From: Actinomyces sp. HPA0247
GTDB lineage: Bacteria; Actinomycetota; Actinomycetes; Actinomycetales; Actinomycetaceae
Direction of reading: 5' to 3'
Length of the DNA stretch: 64,000 nucleotides
Assembly (NCBI GenBank): GCA_000411415.1
Contig: KE150452.1
Coordinates: 244,200-308,199 of the forward strand
The position numbers and the translations under genes are program-made. The notes under the pieces were generated by a model. The model was not told where the DNA came from and ran no database searches. It saw nothing but the letters and a program-made list of their open reading frames with translations. Positions 37,960 through 48,109 of the stretch are shown in pieces. Position 1 is the stretch's first letter. The number at the start of each line of letters is the position of its first letter.

Positions 37960-40900
37960 TCAGTGCTTGGCGACGCGAACGTGAAGCTTGTCGCCGGCCT
38001 CGACCTCAAGCGACAGAGCGAGGGTCTCGGCGGCGATCATGTCGCGCCAGGTCTCCACGTCGGCCACGTGATCGGCGGGAACGGTCAGCGACAGGTCGAT
38101 ACGATCCGCGATGTGCAGGCCAGCGTTCTTACGCTCGTCCTGAACGGCGCGGACGACGTCGCGGGCGTAGCCCTCGGCCTCGAGCTCGGGGGTTAGCTCC
38201 GTATCGAGCACGACGAAGGTGCCCGACGCCAGCACGTCCGCGACCTGGCCCTCGGCGGCGTCCACGGAGGTGGACACGGAGAACATGTCGCCCGTGAGCA
38301 CCAGCGGCGCCCCGTCCAGCTCGACGGAGGCGAAACGGCACTCGCCGTCCACGACCTCCCACTGCCCGGACTTCTGCGCCTTGAACAGCTGGCTCGTCAG
38401 CTTACGGACGGCCGGATCGAAAGCGCGCGGGTTCAGGGCCAGCTCGGTGCGAACGCTCAGGCCCGAGTTTTCCGGAGCGGAGAACACCACGGACTTCACG
38501 TTCACCTCGGAAGCAATCAGCTCCGCGAAGGGCTCCAGGGCCGCAAAGTGCTCGGAGACGACCTGCAGGGACGCCAGCGGCTGGCGCACGCGCAGCTGAT
38601 GCGTCTTGCGCAGCGCGTGGGCAGCCGACACGATGGAGCGAACCTCATCCATGGCGGCAACCAGCTCGGGGGCATCCACGGCCTCGTCGATGACGGGGAA
38701 ATCAACGAGGTGCACGGATTCCCCACCCGTCAGGCCACGCCAGATTTCCTCGCTCAGCAGCGGCAGCAGGGGCGCCGCCAGCTCCATGAGCGTCACGAGA
38801 GCCGTGTACAGCGTGTCGAACGCCGCGCTGTCCTCGTCCCAGAAGCGCTGACGCTGGGTACGCACGTACCAGTTCGTCAGAACGTCGAGGTAGTCGCGCA
38901 CCGCCTCGCACGCGCCGGCAACGTCGTAGGCGTCCAGCGCGCCGCGCACGTCCTCGGCCAGGGTACGGGTGTGGGCCAGCAGGTAGCGATCCATCTGCGC
39001 CAGCGCGGCCACGGCCTCGGGCGAGGACAGATCGATACGCTTGGCCTCGTAGCCCTCACCCTTGTTGCAGGCACCCGCGTACAGCGTGAAGAAGTAGTAC
39101 GTGTTCCAGATCGGCAGCAGCACCTGGCGAACCGTATCGCGGATCGACTCTTCCTTGACGATCAAGTTGCCGCCGCGCACGACCGGGCTCGACATGAGGA
39201 ACCAACGCATCGCGTCGGAGCCGTACTTGTTGAACACCTCGGCCACGTCCGGGTAGTTACGCAGCGACTTACTCATCTTCAGGCCGTCGTCACCCAGGAC
39301 GATGCCGTGGGAGACGCAGGAGCGGAACGCGGGGCGATCGAAGAGCGCGGTCGCCAGGACGTGCAGCGTGTAGAACCAGCCGCGCGTCTGACCGATGTAC
39401 TCGACGATGAAGTCGCCCGGGTAGTGATTCTCGAACCACTCCTGGTTCTCGAACGGGTAGTGCACCTGCGCGAAGGGCATCGAACCGGACTCGAACCAGC
39501 AGTCGAACACGTCGGAGATACGACGCATCGTCGACTTGCCCGTCGGGTCATCCGGATTTGGGCGCGTGAGCTGATCAATGAACGGACGGTGGAAATCCGT
39601 AACCTTCACGCCGAAGTCGGCCTCAAGCTCCGCGATGGAGCCGTAGACGTCCGTGCGCGGGTAGGCCGGATCATCCGACACCCACACGGGGATCGGCGCA
39701 CCCCAGAAGCGGTTACGCGAGATCGACCAGTCGCGGGCACCCTCCAGCCACTTGCCGAAGATGCCGTCCTTGGTGTGAGCGGGGGTCCAGGTGATCTCCT
39801 GGTTGAGTTCCACCATGCGGTCGCGGATCTGGGTCACGCGGACGAACCACGAGGACACGGCCTTGTACATGAGGGGCTTGCGGCAGCGCCAGCAGTGCGG
39901 GTAGGAGTGCACGTAGGACTTCTCGCGCACCAGCACGGCGCGGATCTCGGGGGCGCGGCGCGCGATCGGGCCACCCTGCTCGCGCAGGTCGGCGACCACG
40001 TAGCGGTTCGCGTCGAAGATCTGCATGCCCTCGTAGTCACTCACCTCGGAGGTGAAGACGCCGCCCTCGTCGACGGGCAGAACGACGCCGATGCCGTACT
40101 CCATGCACGTCCACATGTCGTCCTCACCGAAGGCGGGGGCCTGGTGGACGAGGCCGGTGCCGTCCGTGGTCGTCACGTAGTCGGCGGCGATGATCGACCA
40201 GCCGTTGGGGCCGGGGGCGCCACCCTCTGCGCGGCGCTCGGGGGTGTCGAAGTAGTCGTAGATCGGGTAGTAGTGGATGCCCACCAGCTCCGAGCCCTTG
40301 TAGGTGGCCACGACGGCGGGTTCCTCGCCCAGCTCCTTGGCGTAGGCGGGGATTAGGTCGGTGGCGATAAGGACGCGCTCGCCCGCGAGGACGCCCTCGT
40401 GGTCGGCAGCCACCTCGACGAGGGAGTATTCGATCTCCGGGCCCACGGCGACGGCCGAGTTCGAGGGCAGGGTCCAGGGCGTGGTCGTCCAGATGAGGGC
40501 CAGCTCGGGGCGCGCCGAGTCCTCGCGCAGCTTCGTCTCGAGACGCAGGCCCACGGTCACCGTGTTGTCGGTGCGGTCCTGGTACACGTCATCGTCCATC
40601 TTGAGCTCATGGTTGCTCAGGGGCGTGCGGTCGTTCCAGCAGTAGGGCAGGACGCGGTGGCCCTGGTAGGCCAGGCCCTTGTCATAGAGCTGCTTGAACG
40701 CCCAGATCACGGACTCGGTGTAGGACATGTCGAGCGTCTTGTAGTCGTTCTCGAAGTCCACCCAGCGTGCCTGTCGGGTGACGTACTCTTCCCATTCCTT
40801 CGTGTAGCGCAGGACGGAGGAGCGGCAGGCAGCGTTGAACGCCTCGATGCCGACGCCACCCTCACGGGTGATCTCGGTGACGTCCTCGATGCCGAGCTGG

Positions 40901-41235
40901 CGCTGGGCCTCGAGCTCGGCGGGCAGGCCGTGCGTGTCCCAGCCGAAGCGGCGCTCGACGCGGTGGCCCTTCATGGTCTGGTAGCGGCCCACCACGTCCT
41001 TGACGTAGCCGGTCAGGAGGTGACCGTAGTGGGGCAGGCCGTTGGCGAAAGGCGGGCCATCGTAGAACACGAACTCGTTGGAGCCATTCTCGCCGGCGTC
41101 GCGCATCTCGATGGACTTGCGGAAGGTGTCGTTGCTGGCCCAGAACGCCAGGGTGCCCTCTTCCATCGTGGGGAAGGAAGGGCTGGGGTCCACCTCGTCT
41201 TGCCGGTGGCGGGGGTAGAAGCCGTGCTTCGTCAT
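37960..41235 (-). CDS. ileS: Isoleucyl-tRNA synthetase, type 2 (eukaryote-like)
   Basis: A 1091-residue class I synthetase charging tRNA-Ile. The HIGH-type motif is GLPHYGH and the KMSKS motif is [10 protein letters not shown]. The editing CP1 domain lies between them and the tRNA-binding domain is C-terminal. The stretch [20 protein letters not shown] is of the type 2 form, in contrast to the LHDGPPYANG form of type 1; type 2 enzymes are known for low sensitivity to mupirocin. ATG 41233-41235 is used. A T-box leader with an Ile specifier lies immediately upstream. No zinc-finger tail typical of type 1 is seen. Confidence 0.95.
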   Translation of the reverse strand: MTKHGFYPRHRQDEVDPSPSFPTMEEGTLAFWASNDTFRKSIEMRDAGENGSNEFVFYDGPPFANGLPHYGHLLTGYVKDVVGRYQTMKGHRVERRFGWDTHGLPAELEAQRQLGIEDVTEITREGGVGIEAFNAACRSSVLRYTKEWEEYVTRQARWVDFENDYKTLDMSYTESVIWAFKQLYDKGLAYQGHRVLPYCWNDRTPLSNHELKMDDDVYQDRTDNTVTVGLRLETKLREDSARPELALIWTTTPWTLPSNSAVAVGPEIEYSLVEVAADHEGVLAGERVLIATDLIPAYAKELGEEPAVVATYKGSELVGIHYYPIYDYFDTPERRAEGGAPGPNGWSIIAADYVTTTDGTGLVHQAPAFGEDDMWTCMEYGIGVVLPVDEGGVFTSEVSDYEGMQIFDANRYVVADLREQGGPIARRAPEIRAVLVREKSYVHSYPHCWRCRKPLMYKAVSSWFVRVTQIRDRMVELNQEITWTPAHTKDGIFGKWLEGARDWSISRNRFWGAPIPVWVSDDPAYPRTDVYGSIAELEADFGVKVTDFHRPFIDQLTRPNPDDPTGKSTMRRISDVFDCWFESGSMPFAQVHYPFENQEWFENHYPGDFIVEYIGQTRGWFYTLHVLATALFDRPAFRSCVSHGIVLGDDGLKMSKSLRNYPDVAEVFNKYGSDAMRWFLMSSPVVRGGNLIVKEESIRDTVRQVLLPIWNTYYFFTLYAGACNKGEGYEAKRIDLSSPEAVAALAQMDRYLLAHTRTLAEDVRGALDAYDVAGACEAVRDYLDVLTNWYVRTQRQRFWDEDSAAFDTLYTALVTLMELAAPLLPLLSEEIWRGLTGGESVHLVDFPVIDEAVDAPELVAAMDEVRSIVSAAHALRKTHQLRVRQPLASLQVVSEHFAALEPFAELIASEVNVKSVVFSAPENSGLSVRTELALNPRAFDPAVRKLTSQLFKAQKSGQWEVVDGECRFASVELDGAPLVLTGDMFSVSTSVDAAEGQVADVLASGTFVVLDTELTPELEAEGYARDVVRAVQDERKNAGLHIADRIDLSLTVPADHVADVETWRDMIAAETLALSLEVEAGDKLHVRVAKH

Positions 41236-41464
41236 GAGTGTCCTCGTCTCGCGCCTATACAGGGACGAGGACCGGCGTCGCCGGCACCCGCGGTACCACC
41301 CCGCTTGCCGCTCCCACACCGGGCGCGGCCGCTTCGTTGGGGCTGTATCGGGCCCTCCCGTCCGGTTCTACTGGAGGGGACGAGGCCGTGGCCGGCTTTC
41401 GCGTTCCTCTTTCTTCCGGATGCTCCCCGGTGATACCCCGCTGGAGCGGGCCGGATCATAGCGA
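41236..41464 (-). promoter_or_regulatory. T-box riboswitch (ileS leader), probably translational
   Basis: On the minus strand the leader contains the T-box core TGGTACCGCGG (plus-strand 41288-41298), which pairs with the uncharged tRNA acceptor end. Near its 5' end a short stem I (CCGG and GCTCC pairing with GGAGC and CCGG) holds an ATC isoleucine specifier (41432-41434). Next to the start codon a 9-bp hairpin, GTCCTCGTC with GACGAGGAC (41240-41248 and 41264-41272), hides the ribosome-binding site; no poly-U terminator is present. This fits the translational, short-stem-I T-boxes described for actinobacterial ileS. Confidence 0.88.
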
Positions 41465-41470
41465 GAAACA

Positions 41471-41476
41471 AGTGTA
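41471..41476 (-). promoter_or_regulatory. -10 element of the ileS T-box transcript
   Basis: TACACT on the minus strand, placing the transcript start near 41464, just before the T-box stem I. Confidence 0.5.
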
Positions 41477-41617
41477 GCGAAGAAAATGCGCGGCGCCCAC
41501 CGGGCGGAGCGTCTGCCTGCCCACAGCGCACCCGCGAGTGCTCGGCGACGCACGCGCAGACGATGGTCTGGTGGGCCGTAGTCGGCGCGTGACCAAGGAG
41601 GCGTGGGCCTCCTGTCC

Positions 41618-41623
41618 TAGAGT
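41618..41623 (+). promoter_or_regulatory. -10 hexamer of a likely leaderless permease promoter
   Basis: TAGAGT is followed by six bases and GTG 41630. The 165 bases between the T-box promoter and this gene hold no other feature I can support. Confidence 0.55.
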
Positions 41624-41629
41624 TGTGGG

Positions 41630-42640
41630 GTGAGTTCGACGGATACGAGACGCCCTGCGCGCCCCTGGGGTGCGTTCATTGGCGTACTGTTTCTCATTGC
41701 GTTGGTCGCCGTGTGGGCGGCGCAGGGGACTCTGTCTGGAACAGGTCTACCCGTCGGCCGCGCAGCAACGATCGCCGTCGGCATGACGCTGCAGGCGATT
41801 CCTTTCTTGCTCCTGGGCGTGTTCGTTGCTGAGCTCATCGAGGCTTTCGTCTCCCCCGCTCTGATCGCTCGCGTCTTTCCGACGAACCCGCTCGCTTCCG
41901 TAGCGACAGCACTCATCGTCGCTTTCTTGCTTCCGGTGTGCGATTGCTCGGCGGTACCGATCTTCCGCTCCCTGTTGCGCAAGGGTGTTCCACTCTCGGC
42001 AGCCACGACCCTCATGCTGGCTTCTCCCGCTATCAACCCGCTGGTGATTGCGTCGACCTACTACGCGTTTGGCTCGTGGTCATTGGTCGCCACGCGTATC
42101 GGACTGAGCGCTATTGTTGCTCTCTCGGTTGGCCTATCGATGCTGGTTGCTTCTCCGCGAGCGCTGCGGGCGGATAGTGCCTTCCATGACGGCGACGCGT
42201 GCGGCTGCGCGGGTGGCTGTGCGGTGCCGGATCGGTCCTTCTCGGGCGTGCTGGGCGCGACGGGGCAGTCTTTTGGCAGGATTCTCCCGTATCTGCTGGG
42301 TGGCGTTGCGGCGTCGACGCTGGCTCAAGTGCTGTGGCCAGTGTCTTCTCTGCTCGCGGGGCTTCCCGCTCCCGCTGCACTGGCCCTGATGATGGGTGCC
42401 GGTTTTGCGTTGTCTCTGTGTTCATCCTCTGACGCAGTGATTGCCCGTTCTCTCGCTTCGTTGGCGCCCACTGGCGCGCTGATGGGTTTCATGGTGTACG
42501 GGCCGATGATGGATGTGAAGAACGTGGCTCTCCTGGCCTCCCAGTTCCGGGGCGCGTTTGTGGTCCGCTTGTTCGTGACGGTGAGCGTGGCTGCTGCCAC
42601 CGTGATCGGCTGCGCTTGGTGGGCGGGGGTGCTGTCGTGA
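41630..42640 (+). CDS. DUF318/UPF0718 family permease
   Basis: A 336-residue membrane protein with about eight helices in two blocks (residues 15-175 and 215-335). The family motif LPVCDCSAVPIFRSL is at about 103-117, with an equivalent small-residue/Ser motif in the second half (SLCSSSDAVIARSL). The central loop is short and Cys-rich (GDACGCAGGCAVPD), a possible metal-binding site. The family is paired with TIGR03943 proteins in many Gram-positives; metal or thiol-compound transport has been suggested but the substrate is not known. It overlaps the next gene by GTGA. Confidence 0.82.
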   Translation: MSSTDTRRPARPWGAFIGVLFLIALVAVWAAQGTLSGTGLPVGRAATIAVGMTLQAIPFLLLGVFVAELIEAFVSPALIARVFPTNPLASVATALIVAFLLPVCDCSAVPIFRSLLRKGVPLSAATTLMLASPAINPLVIASTYYAFGSWSLVATRIGLSAIVALSVGLSMLVASPRALRADSAFHDGDACGCAGGCAVPDRSFSGVLGATGQSFGRILPYLLGGVAASTLAQVLWPVSSLLAGLPAPAALALMMGAGFALSLCSSSDAVIARSLASLAPTGALMGFMVYGPMMDVKNVALLASQFRGAFVVRLFVTVSVAAATVIGCAWWAGVLS

Positions 42641-43509
42641 AGGTTGTGGATCGTCTGGTCCCGGTCGCCGAGTCCTTGTCGTTGGCTTGCCTCGGCGCTG
42701 GCTTGCTATGGCTGTCACTGTCGGGTCGCTATGCGTCGTTCGTCCCGTCTTCCGCGCGTCTCGGGATTATCGCCTCGGGAGTTTGTCTGCTCGCATGCTC
42801 GCTTGCCCTGTCCGCTCGGCTCGGCTCCAGCAACCACGAGCACACCGACAGCACTCACACTCATCGTGCCCTCTCGCGCGCCCTTGTGGCACTCCTTGCG
42901 AGTGCTCTCCTCGTTCTGCCTTTCCGAGTCTCTCCCTCGGAGTTGGCATCGACCGCATGGAACGCTCGCGCAGCCGACGCAGGCACGAGCCCCGGTCTCG
43001 ACGCTGGAGACGATGGGGACGACTCTGCGTCGACGTCCACCACCCAGGGGGAGGCCTCCCCCACCGCTACTCCGCAGAGTGCGGGCGCTACTCCGCAGAG
43101 CGGGGACGGCGCATCGGCCTCGTCGTCGGGGAAGCTGGAGCTGACGACAGATAACTTCTACGATCAGGTTGAGGAGTTGATCGCTCACGGGCGCGCGCAC
43201 GACGGTGATCACATCGATCTCGTTGGTTTTGTGATGAGCCCGGAGGCGGCTCGCGCACAGGCGTCGATTCCTCGCGTGACGGAGGATGACAGCTTCGCGG
43301 TGGCCCGCATGGCCATCTGGTGCTGTGCTGCTGACGCATACCCGATTGGTTTCGTTGTTCGATGGTCCGGCCCCGCGCCCGAGGCGGATAGCTGGGTTCA
43401 CGTGAGCGGTACGCTGCGCCTGCGCGGCACGAAGGCGCTCGTCATCGATGCTGATTCGGTTGAGGTGACCGATGCACCGAATCCGGAGTTCGTGGTTCAG
43501 TCGCGCTGA
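42637..43509 (+). CDS. TIGR03943 family putative permease subunit
   Basis: A 290-residue partner of the preceding permease. Four hydrophobic segments occupy the first 110 residues, then a Ser/Thr/Gly-rich linker (115-165) and an extracytoplasmic domain. The family hallmark MAIWCCAADAYPIGF is at about 221-235. The start is the GTG at 42637 overlapping the permease stop. The final 67 bases are repeated at 44854-44920 (5 differences), downstream of the next gene. Confidence 0.82.
   Translation: MKVVDRLVPVAESLSLACLGAGLLWLSLSGRYASFVPSSARLGIIASGVCLLACSLALSARLGSSNHEHTDSTHTHRALSRALVALLASALLVLPFRVSPSELASTAWNARAADAGTSPGLDAGDDGDDSASTSTTQGEASPTATPQSAGATPQSGDGASASSSGKLELTTDNFYDQVEELIAHGRAHDGDHIDLVGFVMSPEAARAQASIPRVTEDDSFAVARMAIWCCAADAYPIGFVVRWSGPAPEADSWVHVSGTLRLRGTKALVIDADSVEVTDAPNPEFVVQSR
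43443..43509 (+). repeat. 67-bp direct repeat, copy 1 (3' end of TIGR03943 gene)
   Basis: Identical at 62 of 67 positions to 44854-44920 with no gaps; both end at a stop codon. The sequences upstream of the two copies are unrelated. Confidence 0.9.
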
Positions 43510-43577
43510 CATGCTGAGGCGACAATCCGGGCGTCGGCTCATATCTCCAAACAGCCCCGCGCGCGGTCAGAGATACG

Positions 43578-43583
43578 TATACT
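43578..43583 (+). promoter_or_regulatory. -10 element upstream of the lipoprotein gene
   Basis: TATACT, about 40 bases before ATG 43623; no clear -35. Confidence 0.45.
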
Positions 43584-43622
43584 CTCATCCATCGAATCAA
43601 CAGTTACATGCCAAGGGTCGCC

Positions 43623-44744
43623 ATGTTCCGCAACGCTCTCGCCGTCACACTCGCCTTCTCCTGCGTGCTCGCAATGAGCGCCTGCGTTCCCAAGACCACT
43701 GCGCCAGAGGCAGCACCATCCCCGGCGACCACGACGACACCTACGCCCACGACACCGAGCGCACAACCCGCCTCCCCGTCGCCGAGCACCGTAGCTCGCG
43801 ACCCGCTCGAGGACAAACCGATGCACGGACTCATCATCGGGGACTCCCTCGTCGACCCCTATCACCCTCGCAGAACTGACGCACGCTTCCGAGCAATCGA
43901 CCCCACCACGGGGCAGGTGGTCGCCATGCGCATTTTTCGATCGAAACCTGTCGACGAAAACGACGATTTCATCACTGGCCACGACTGCGCCTTTAACGAC
44001 TGCTATTCCCGTGATTATTCGTACCACACGCGCATATGGGCCAAGAGTTTGACGTCTGCCGAGCACGTCGGATACTACGATACCGACGATAACATCACGG
44101 ACGTATCTGCCATGGTGCCGCTCCTCGACAAAGACGCAGAGTATTACGATACTGCCCCAACCTTCTCAGCCGACAATTACTTCTACTTCATGCGGGAATA
44201 CCTTGAAGATGACGGCACACGCTCCATGTATTATCGCGTCGCAATCGGCAGCTCAACGCCGGAACTCGTGCTCACTATCGAACCGTCAGACCCCCGAGAT
44301 CGTCATCTCAATTTGCTGGCTGGAACAGATCTCACGACGGACATAGATACGGGATGGGCGCAAGGAAACGACGTGAACCACCTGTGCGCAACCATCAACT
44401 CGAGCATCTCAAAAGATAACAAGTGCTTCGACCTAGACGACCGCCTCGGAATCTTCAGCTACACCGCGACGGACGCTGCTACTCGCATCAAAGTGGAGCA
44501 GGGCTACTACTACGAGGAAAAGAGTCTCTACAAACCCTACGACGACCCGAGGAAATATCGACTGTTCGACGGCTACAGGATTATTGTCAGTCCCGACGCT
44601 CAGCAGCTCGCGTTTGTCATGTGGGACAAAACGCATACAGACTATTATCTGCACATCCTCAACGTTGATGGGACCGGCGATCACACGATCCCCGTCGTGG
44701 ATGACGGTATCAACGGCTATGGTCCAGTCGCCTGGCTCGACTGA
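43623..44744 (+). CDS. Lipoprotein of unknown family (paralogue of 52456-53499)
   Basis: A 373-residue exported lipoprotein: signal peptide, lipobox MSAC with Cys21, a Thr/Pro/Ser-rich linker to about 60, then a folded domain. Conserved with the second lipoprotein are a start of the type MHGLIIGDS, the segment RAIDPTTGQV, a C-x3-CYS motif (HDCAFNDCYSRDYS) and a C-terminal YYLHIL...PVAWLD segment. The last part and repeated SPD/SPDAQQLAF-like pieces suggest a beta-propeller (TolB/WD-like) fold; that is inference. ATG 43623 is preferred (AAGGG at 43613-43617) over ATG 43608. It is AT-richer than its neighbours and lies between two copies of a 67-bp repeat, suggesting recent insertion. Confidence 0.75.
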   Translation: MFRNALAVTLAFSCVLAMSACVPKTTAPEAAPSPATTTTPTPTTPSAQPASPSPSTVARDPLEDKPMHGLIIGDSLVDPYHPRRTDARFRAIDPTTGQVVAMRIFRSKPVDENDDFITGHDCAFNDCYSRDYSYHTRIWAKSLTSAEHVGYYDTDDNITDVSAMVPLLDKDAEYYDTAPTFSADNYFYFMREYLEDDGTRSMYYRVAIGSSTPELVLTIEPSDPRDRHLNLLAGTDLTTDIDTGWAQGNDVNHLCATINSSISKDNKCFDLDDRLGIFSYTATDAATRIKVEQGYYYEEKSLYKPYDDPRKYRLFDGYRIIVSPDAQQLAFVMWDKTHTDYYLHILNVDGTGDHTIPVVDDGINGYGPVAWLD

Positions 44745-45054
44745 TCCCACCATTCGTCGCGAGGTGAACACCGCCCCCACAATCCACGTCTATCCGAGAG
44801 CGCGTGATTGTTGAGGCGACTGGAGCGACGCACTCAGAGGTGGAGCCGTTCAGCATCGATGCCGATTCGGTTGAGGTGACCGATGCGCCGAATCCGGAGT
44901 TTGTGATTCAGTCGCGCTAAATGCACAATTAATAGTGGTGCGGATCACTTAGATTGTTTATGCCCGTTACCTCGGACACAAAATGGCGCGCGTACGGTGA
45001 ATGAAGCGCACACGGCAGGCGCGGGCGCACCATCTCACCTTCAAGGATGAAGAC
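44745..45054. other. Gene-free stretch with repeat copy 2 and sugar porter promoter region
   Basis: Contains the duplicated TIGR03943 3' end (44854-44920), then about 130 AT-richer bases before the sugar porter start. A weak dyad, AGTG (44934-44937) and CACT (44946-44949), could be an operator for the ROK regulator encoded downstream, but support is slight. Confidence 0.5.
44854..44920 (+). repeat. 67-bp direct repeat, copy 2 (orphan 3' end of TIGR03943 gene)
   Basis: Encodes an open tail IDADSVEVTDAPNPEF...QSR followed by TAA, with no gene body before it. It is the leftover end of a duplicated TIGR03943 gene. Confidence 0.9.
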
Positions 45055-46500
45055 ATGTCATCGACAACAACACTTACTCCCCGCGAAAAGCAAGCGAGGC
45101 GCTACGCGACGTCCCTCGCTCTGATCGCCACCCTCGGGCCCTTCTTCTACGGATTCGAAGGCATGGTCCTCAACGCCGCCATCAAGGCGGTGGGATCCAC
45201 CTTCGAGCTTGGCCCAATCCTGCAGGGCGTTGCAGGCGCAGCAGGCGTCATCGGCGGCCTCATCGGCGCGCTCGCCGCGGGACGCATCTCCGACAAGATC
45301 GGCCGCAAGACCACGCTCATGTGGGTCGGCCCCTTCCTGCTCTTCGAGGCCCTCCTCGGCCCCATCTCTCCCCTCCTGGGCAGCTTCGGTTACCCCTTCC
45401 TGCTCCTGACCCGCATCGTCGGCGGCATCGGTTTTGGCGCGGCGACCACGGTCGCCCCCGGCTACGTTGCGGAGATCGCTCCCGCTGAGATCCGCGGACG
45501 TCTCATCGGCTTCCGTCAGCTCGCGATCATCCTGGGCCTGTTCTTCGCTGGCCTCATCAACACGGCGGTCGTCTCGATCACGGGCGGTGCTGCTAAGCCA
45601 GCGTTCGGCGGACTCATGACCTGGCAGGTCCTCTTCGCGTGCCTCATCATCCCGGCCCTCCTCTTCGTCATCTTCACGGCGAAGATCCCCGAGTCTCCGC
45701 GCTACCTCGTCTCCGTGGGGCGCACCAAGGAAGCCGAGCAGATCCTGGCCAAGCTGTCCGGCGAGGAAGACCCTGCTGATCGAGTCACGGCCATCACCCA
45801 GTCCCTGACGATCACGGGTGGCGCAAAGCTGTCGATCGGACAGATCCTGTCCTCCCAGTGGCGCGGCCTCGTGTTCGTCGGCATGGCGATCGCCGCATTC
45901 CAGCAGCTCACCGGCATCAACGGCGTCTTCTTCTACTCGAACTCCCTGTTCGCCGCCGTCGGCTTCACCGAGTCGATGGCCCTGGCCCAGACGCTGCTCA
46001 TCACCGCGTTCAAGATCGTCGGCGTCCTATCGGGCATCATGTTGGTGGACCGCGTGGGCCGCAAGCGCATGCTCATCTACGGAGGCACGCTCATCTTCGT
46101 GTCGCTCGGCGTCGTGGCAACGGTCTTTACGATCGCCCCCACCGTCGACGGCAAGCCCGACGTCGCAGACTCCCCCGTCCTGGCATTCCTGGCGGTCGCG
46201 GCTCTGTGCACCTTCCTCCTGGGATTCACCTCCTCGTGGGGCCCCATCTTCTCCATCGTCATGGGAGAGATGTTCCCCAACTCGATTCGCGGTGGCGCCA
46301 TGTCGCTCGCCTCGGGCGCCGACTTCCTCGTGAACTTCCTGGTTGTTCTCCTCTTCCCCTTACTCATCGGCTGGTCGCCCGCCGGCACCTACTGGATCTA
46401 CTGCGCCTTCGGTGTCCTCGCGGTCATCTTCACGGCGAAGTTCCTCACCGAGACCAGCGGCGCCGAACTTGAGGACATGGACAAGGTAGTCGCCCAGTAG
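45055..46500 (+). CDS. MFS sugar porter family transporter (sulfatase cluster)
   Basis: A 481-residue 12-helix sugar symporter: FFYGFEGMVLNAA in helix 1, DKIGRKTT after helix 2, PESPRYL after helix 6, QLTGINGVFFYSN in helix 7, GRKRM after helix 8. It is followed after 42 bases by a sulfatase gene, so it probably imports the sugar or sulfated sugar that the cluster handles. The start is ATG 45055 with AAGGA at 45043-45047; an ATG at 45001 would add 18 residues lacking family likeness. Confidence 0.87.
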   Translation: MSSTTTLTPREKQARRYATSLALIATLGPFFYGFEGMVLNAAIKAVGSTFELGPILQGVAGAAGVIGGLIGALAAGRISDKIGRKTTLMWVGPFLLFEALLGPISPLLGSFGYPFLLLTRIVGGIGFGAATTVAPGYVAEIAPAEIRGRLIGFRQLAIILGLFFAGLINTAVVSITGGAAKPAFGGLMTWQVLFACLIIPALLFVIFTAKIPESPRYLVSVGRTKEAEQILAKLSGEEDPADRVTAITQSLTITGGAKLSIGQILSSQWRGLVFVGMAIAAFQQLTGINGVFFYSNSLFAAVGFTESMALAQTLLITAFKIVGVLSGIMLVDRVGRKRMLIYGGTLIFVSLGVVATVFTIAPTVDGKPDVADSPVLAFLAVAALCTFLLGFTSSWGPIFSIVMGEMFPNSIRGGAMSLASGADFLVNFLVVLLFPLLIGWSPAGTYWIYCAFGVLAVIFTAKFLTETSGAELEDMDKVVAQ

Positions 46501-46542
46501 CAGCGGCCCATCCCCTGATTTCAACGACGAAAAGGCATTGCA

Positions 46543-48063
46543 ATGACTGACAACACGCGGGATATTCCCGATAACGTGCGCAACGTCCTGGTCATCATGA
46601 CCGACCAGCACCGCACCGACACGATCGGCTGCCTGGGCAACCCACACGCGCGCACCCCCGTCATCGACGCGATGGGCGAATCGGGCTTCGCCTTCACCCA
46701 CTGCTTCACCCCGACCGCGATCTGCACGCCGGCGCGCGCCTCACTGCTCACCGGCAAGCGCCCGGGCAAGCACCAGGTGCTGGCCAACCCCGAGTGGAAC
46801 ATCGCCTACCAGGTCTCGATCCCCGAGGGCACGTGGACGTACACGCAGGAGCTGCGTGACGCCGGCTACAACGTCGGCATCGTCGGCAAGTACCACTGCG
46901 GCTACAATCTGCCCGACAAGTTCGGCGCGGACGACGACACCTACTGGGGCGCCGAAAACCCGGTGGCCAACGAAAAGTACGTCGCCTGGCTCGAGGCCAA
47001 CAACCTCCCGCCCGTGCGCGCCCACGACCTGTGGCGCGGCAAGCTGCCCGGCGGACGAGACGGCCACATCATCGCCGCGCGCCTTGACCAGCCCGAGGAA
47101 GCTACCTTCGAGCGCTTCCTGGCGGACCGTGCGATCGAGAAGCTGCGCGAGTACGCGGCCGACTGGAAGGACTCTTCTCAGCCCTTCTGCCTCGACGTGC
47201 ACTTCTTCGGGCCTCATCTGCCCTACTTCCTGCCCGACGAGTGGTTCGATCTCATTGATCCCAATGACGTCGAGCTGCCGGAAAACTTCGGCGACTCCCT
47301 CATCGGTAAGCCCCCGATTCAGGAGAACTACGCGACCTACTGGTCCACGTCCTCGTTCACGAACGAGCAGTGGAAGAAGCTCATCGCGGTCTACTGGGGT
47401 TACACGGCCATGATCGACTTCGAGATCGGACGCATCATGGACGTGGCGCGCGAGCTGGGCATCCTGGACGACACGGCGGTGTTCTTCTGCGCGGACCACG
47501 GTGAGTTCACGGGCTCGCATCGCCTCAACGACAAGGGCCCGATGATGTACGACGACATCTACAACGTCCCGTTCATCGCCCACATCCCCGGCGTCTCGAC
47601 GGTGGGCCGCTCGGACGCGTTCGTCTCCCTCATCGACCTGCCGGCCACGGTCCTGGACATCGCCGGCTTGGACACCTCGCTGGTCGAGGATGGCCGCTCG
47701 ATCGTGGACCTGACGCGCGGCGAGGACGTCGAGGGCTGGCGCGAGAACATCGTGTGCGAGTTCCACGGCCATCACTTCCCCCTCCAGCAGCGCATGCTGC
47801 GCACGCGGGATTTCAAGCTCGTCATCAACCCCGAGTCGATCAACGAGCTCTACGACCTGCGTCTGGATCCGGCCGAGATGAACAACGTGTACCCCGTGCC
47901 CGTCTACGACGAGATCCGCAGGGAGTTGGCCACGAACCTCTACCTGCAGCTGCGTGAGCGCGGGGATCACTCCTTCGCCAAGTGGATGGCGGCGATGACG
48001 GACTTCGACATCCCGCTGGTGAACACGGCTCGCTCCGACCTCGACGAGGTCACGAGCGACTGA
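46543..48063 (+). CDS. Cys-type sulfatase
   Basis: A 506-residue member of the alkaline phosphatase/sulfatase superfamily that hydrolyses sulfate esters. The formylglycine site is CTPAR at 61-65, in TAICTPARASLLTGKRP, of the C-x-P-x-R type needing post-translational oxidation of Cys61. Metal ligands include D21 in MTDQH and the late FCADHGEF motif. There is no signal peptide, so it acts in the cytosol on imported substrate. Substrate identity is unknown; a sulfated host glycan sugar is a reasonable guess given the porter, ROK regulator and maturase. A phosphonate monoester hydrolase activity is the main alternative. Confidence 0.88.
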   Translation: MTDNTRDIPDNVRNVLVIMTDQHRTDTIGCLGNPHARTPVIDAMGESGFAFTHCFTPTAICTPARASLLTGKRPGKHQVLANPEWNIAYQVSIPEGTWTYTQELRDAGYNVGIVGKYHCGYNLPDKFGADDDTYWGAENPVANEKYVAWLEANNLPPVRAHDLWRGKLPGGRDGHIIAARLDQPEEATFERFLADRAIEKLREYAADWKDSSQPFCLDVHFFGPHLPYFLPDEWFDLIDPNDVELPENFGDSLIGKPPIQENYATYWSTSSFTNEQWKKLIAVYWGYTAMIDFEIGRIMDVARELGILDDTAVFFCADHGEFTGSHRLNDKGPMMYDDIYNVPFIAHIPGVSTVGRSDAFVSLIDLPATVLDIAGLDTSLVEDGRSIVDLTRGEDVEGWRENIVCEFHGHHFPLQQRMLRTRDFKLVINPESINELYDLRLDPAEMNNVYPVPVYDEIRRELATNLYLQLRERGDHSFAKWMAAMTDFDIPLVNTARSDLDEVTSD

Positions 48064-48069
48064 CGCAAC

Positions 48070-48109
48070 GCCTCGGCGGCGGGAACATGCAACTTTCCGC
48101 CGCCGAGGC
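48070..48109 (+). terminator. Terminator after the sulfatase gene
   Basis: A perfect 13-bp stem (48070-48082 with 48097-48109) and 14-base loop, just past the stop. No T-tract, but the stem is strong. It implies a separate promoter for the ROK gene. Confidence 0.65.

Noticed and set aside
38548..40356. Long plus-strand open frame opposite ileS
   Set aside because: Antisense to the conserved synthetase core; composition is shadow-like.
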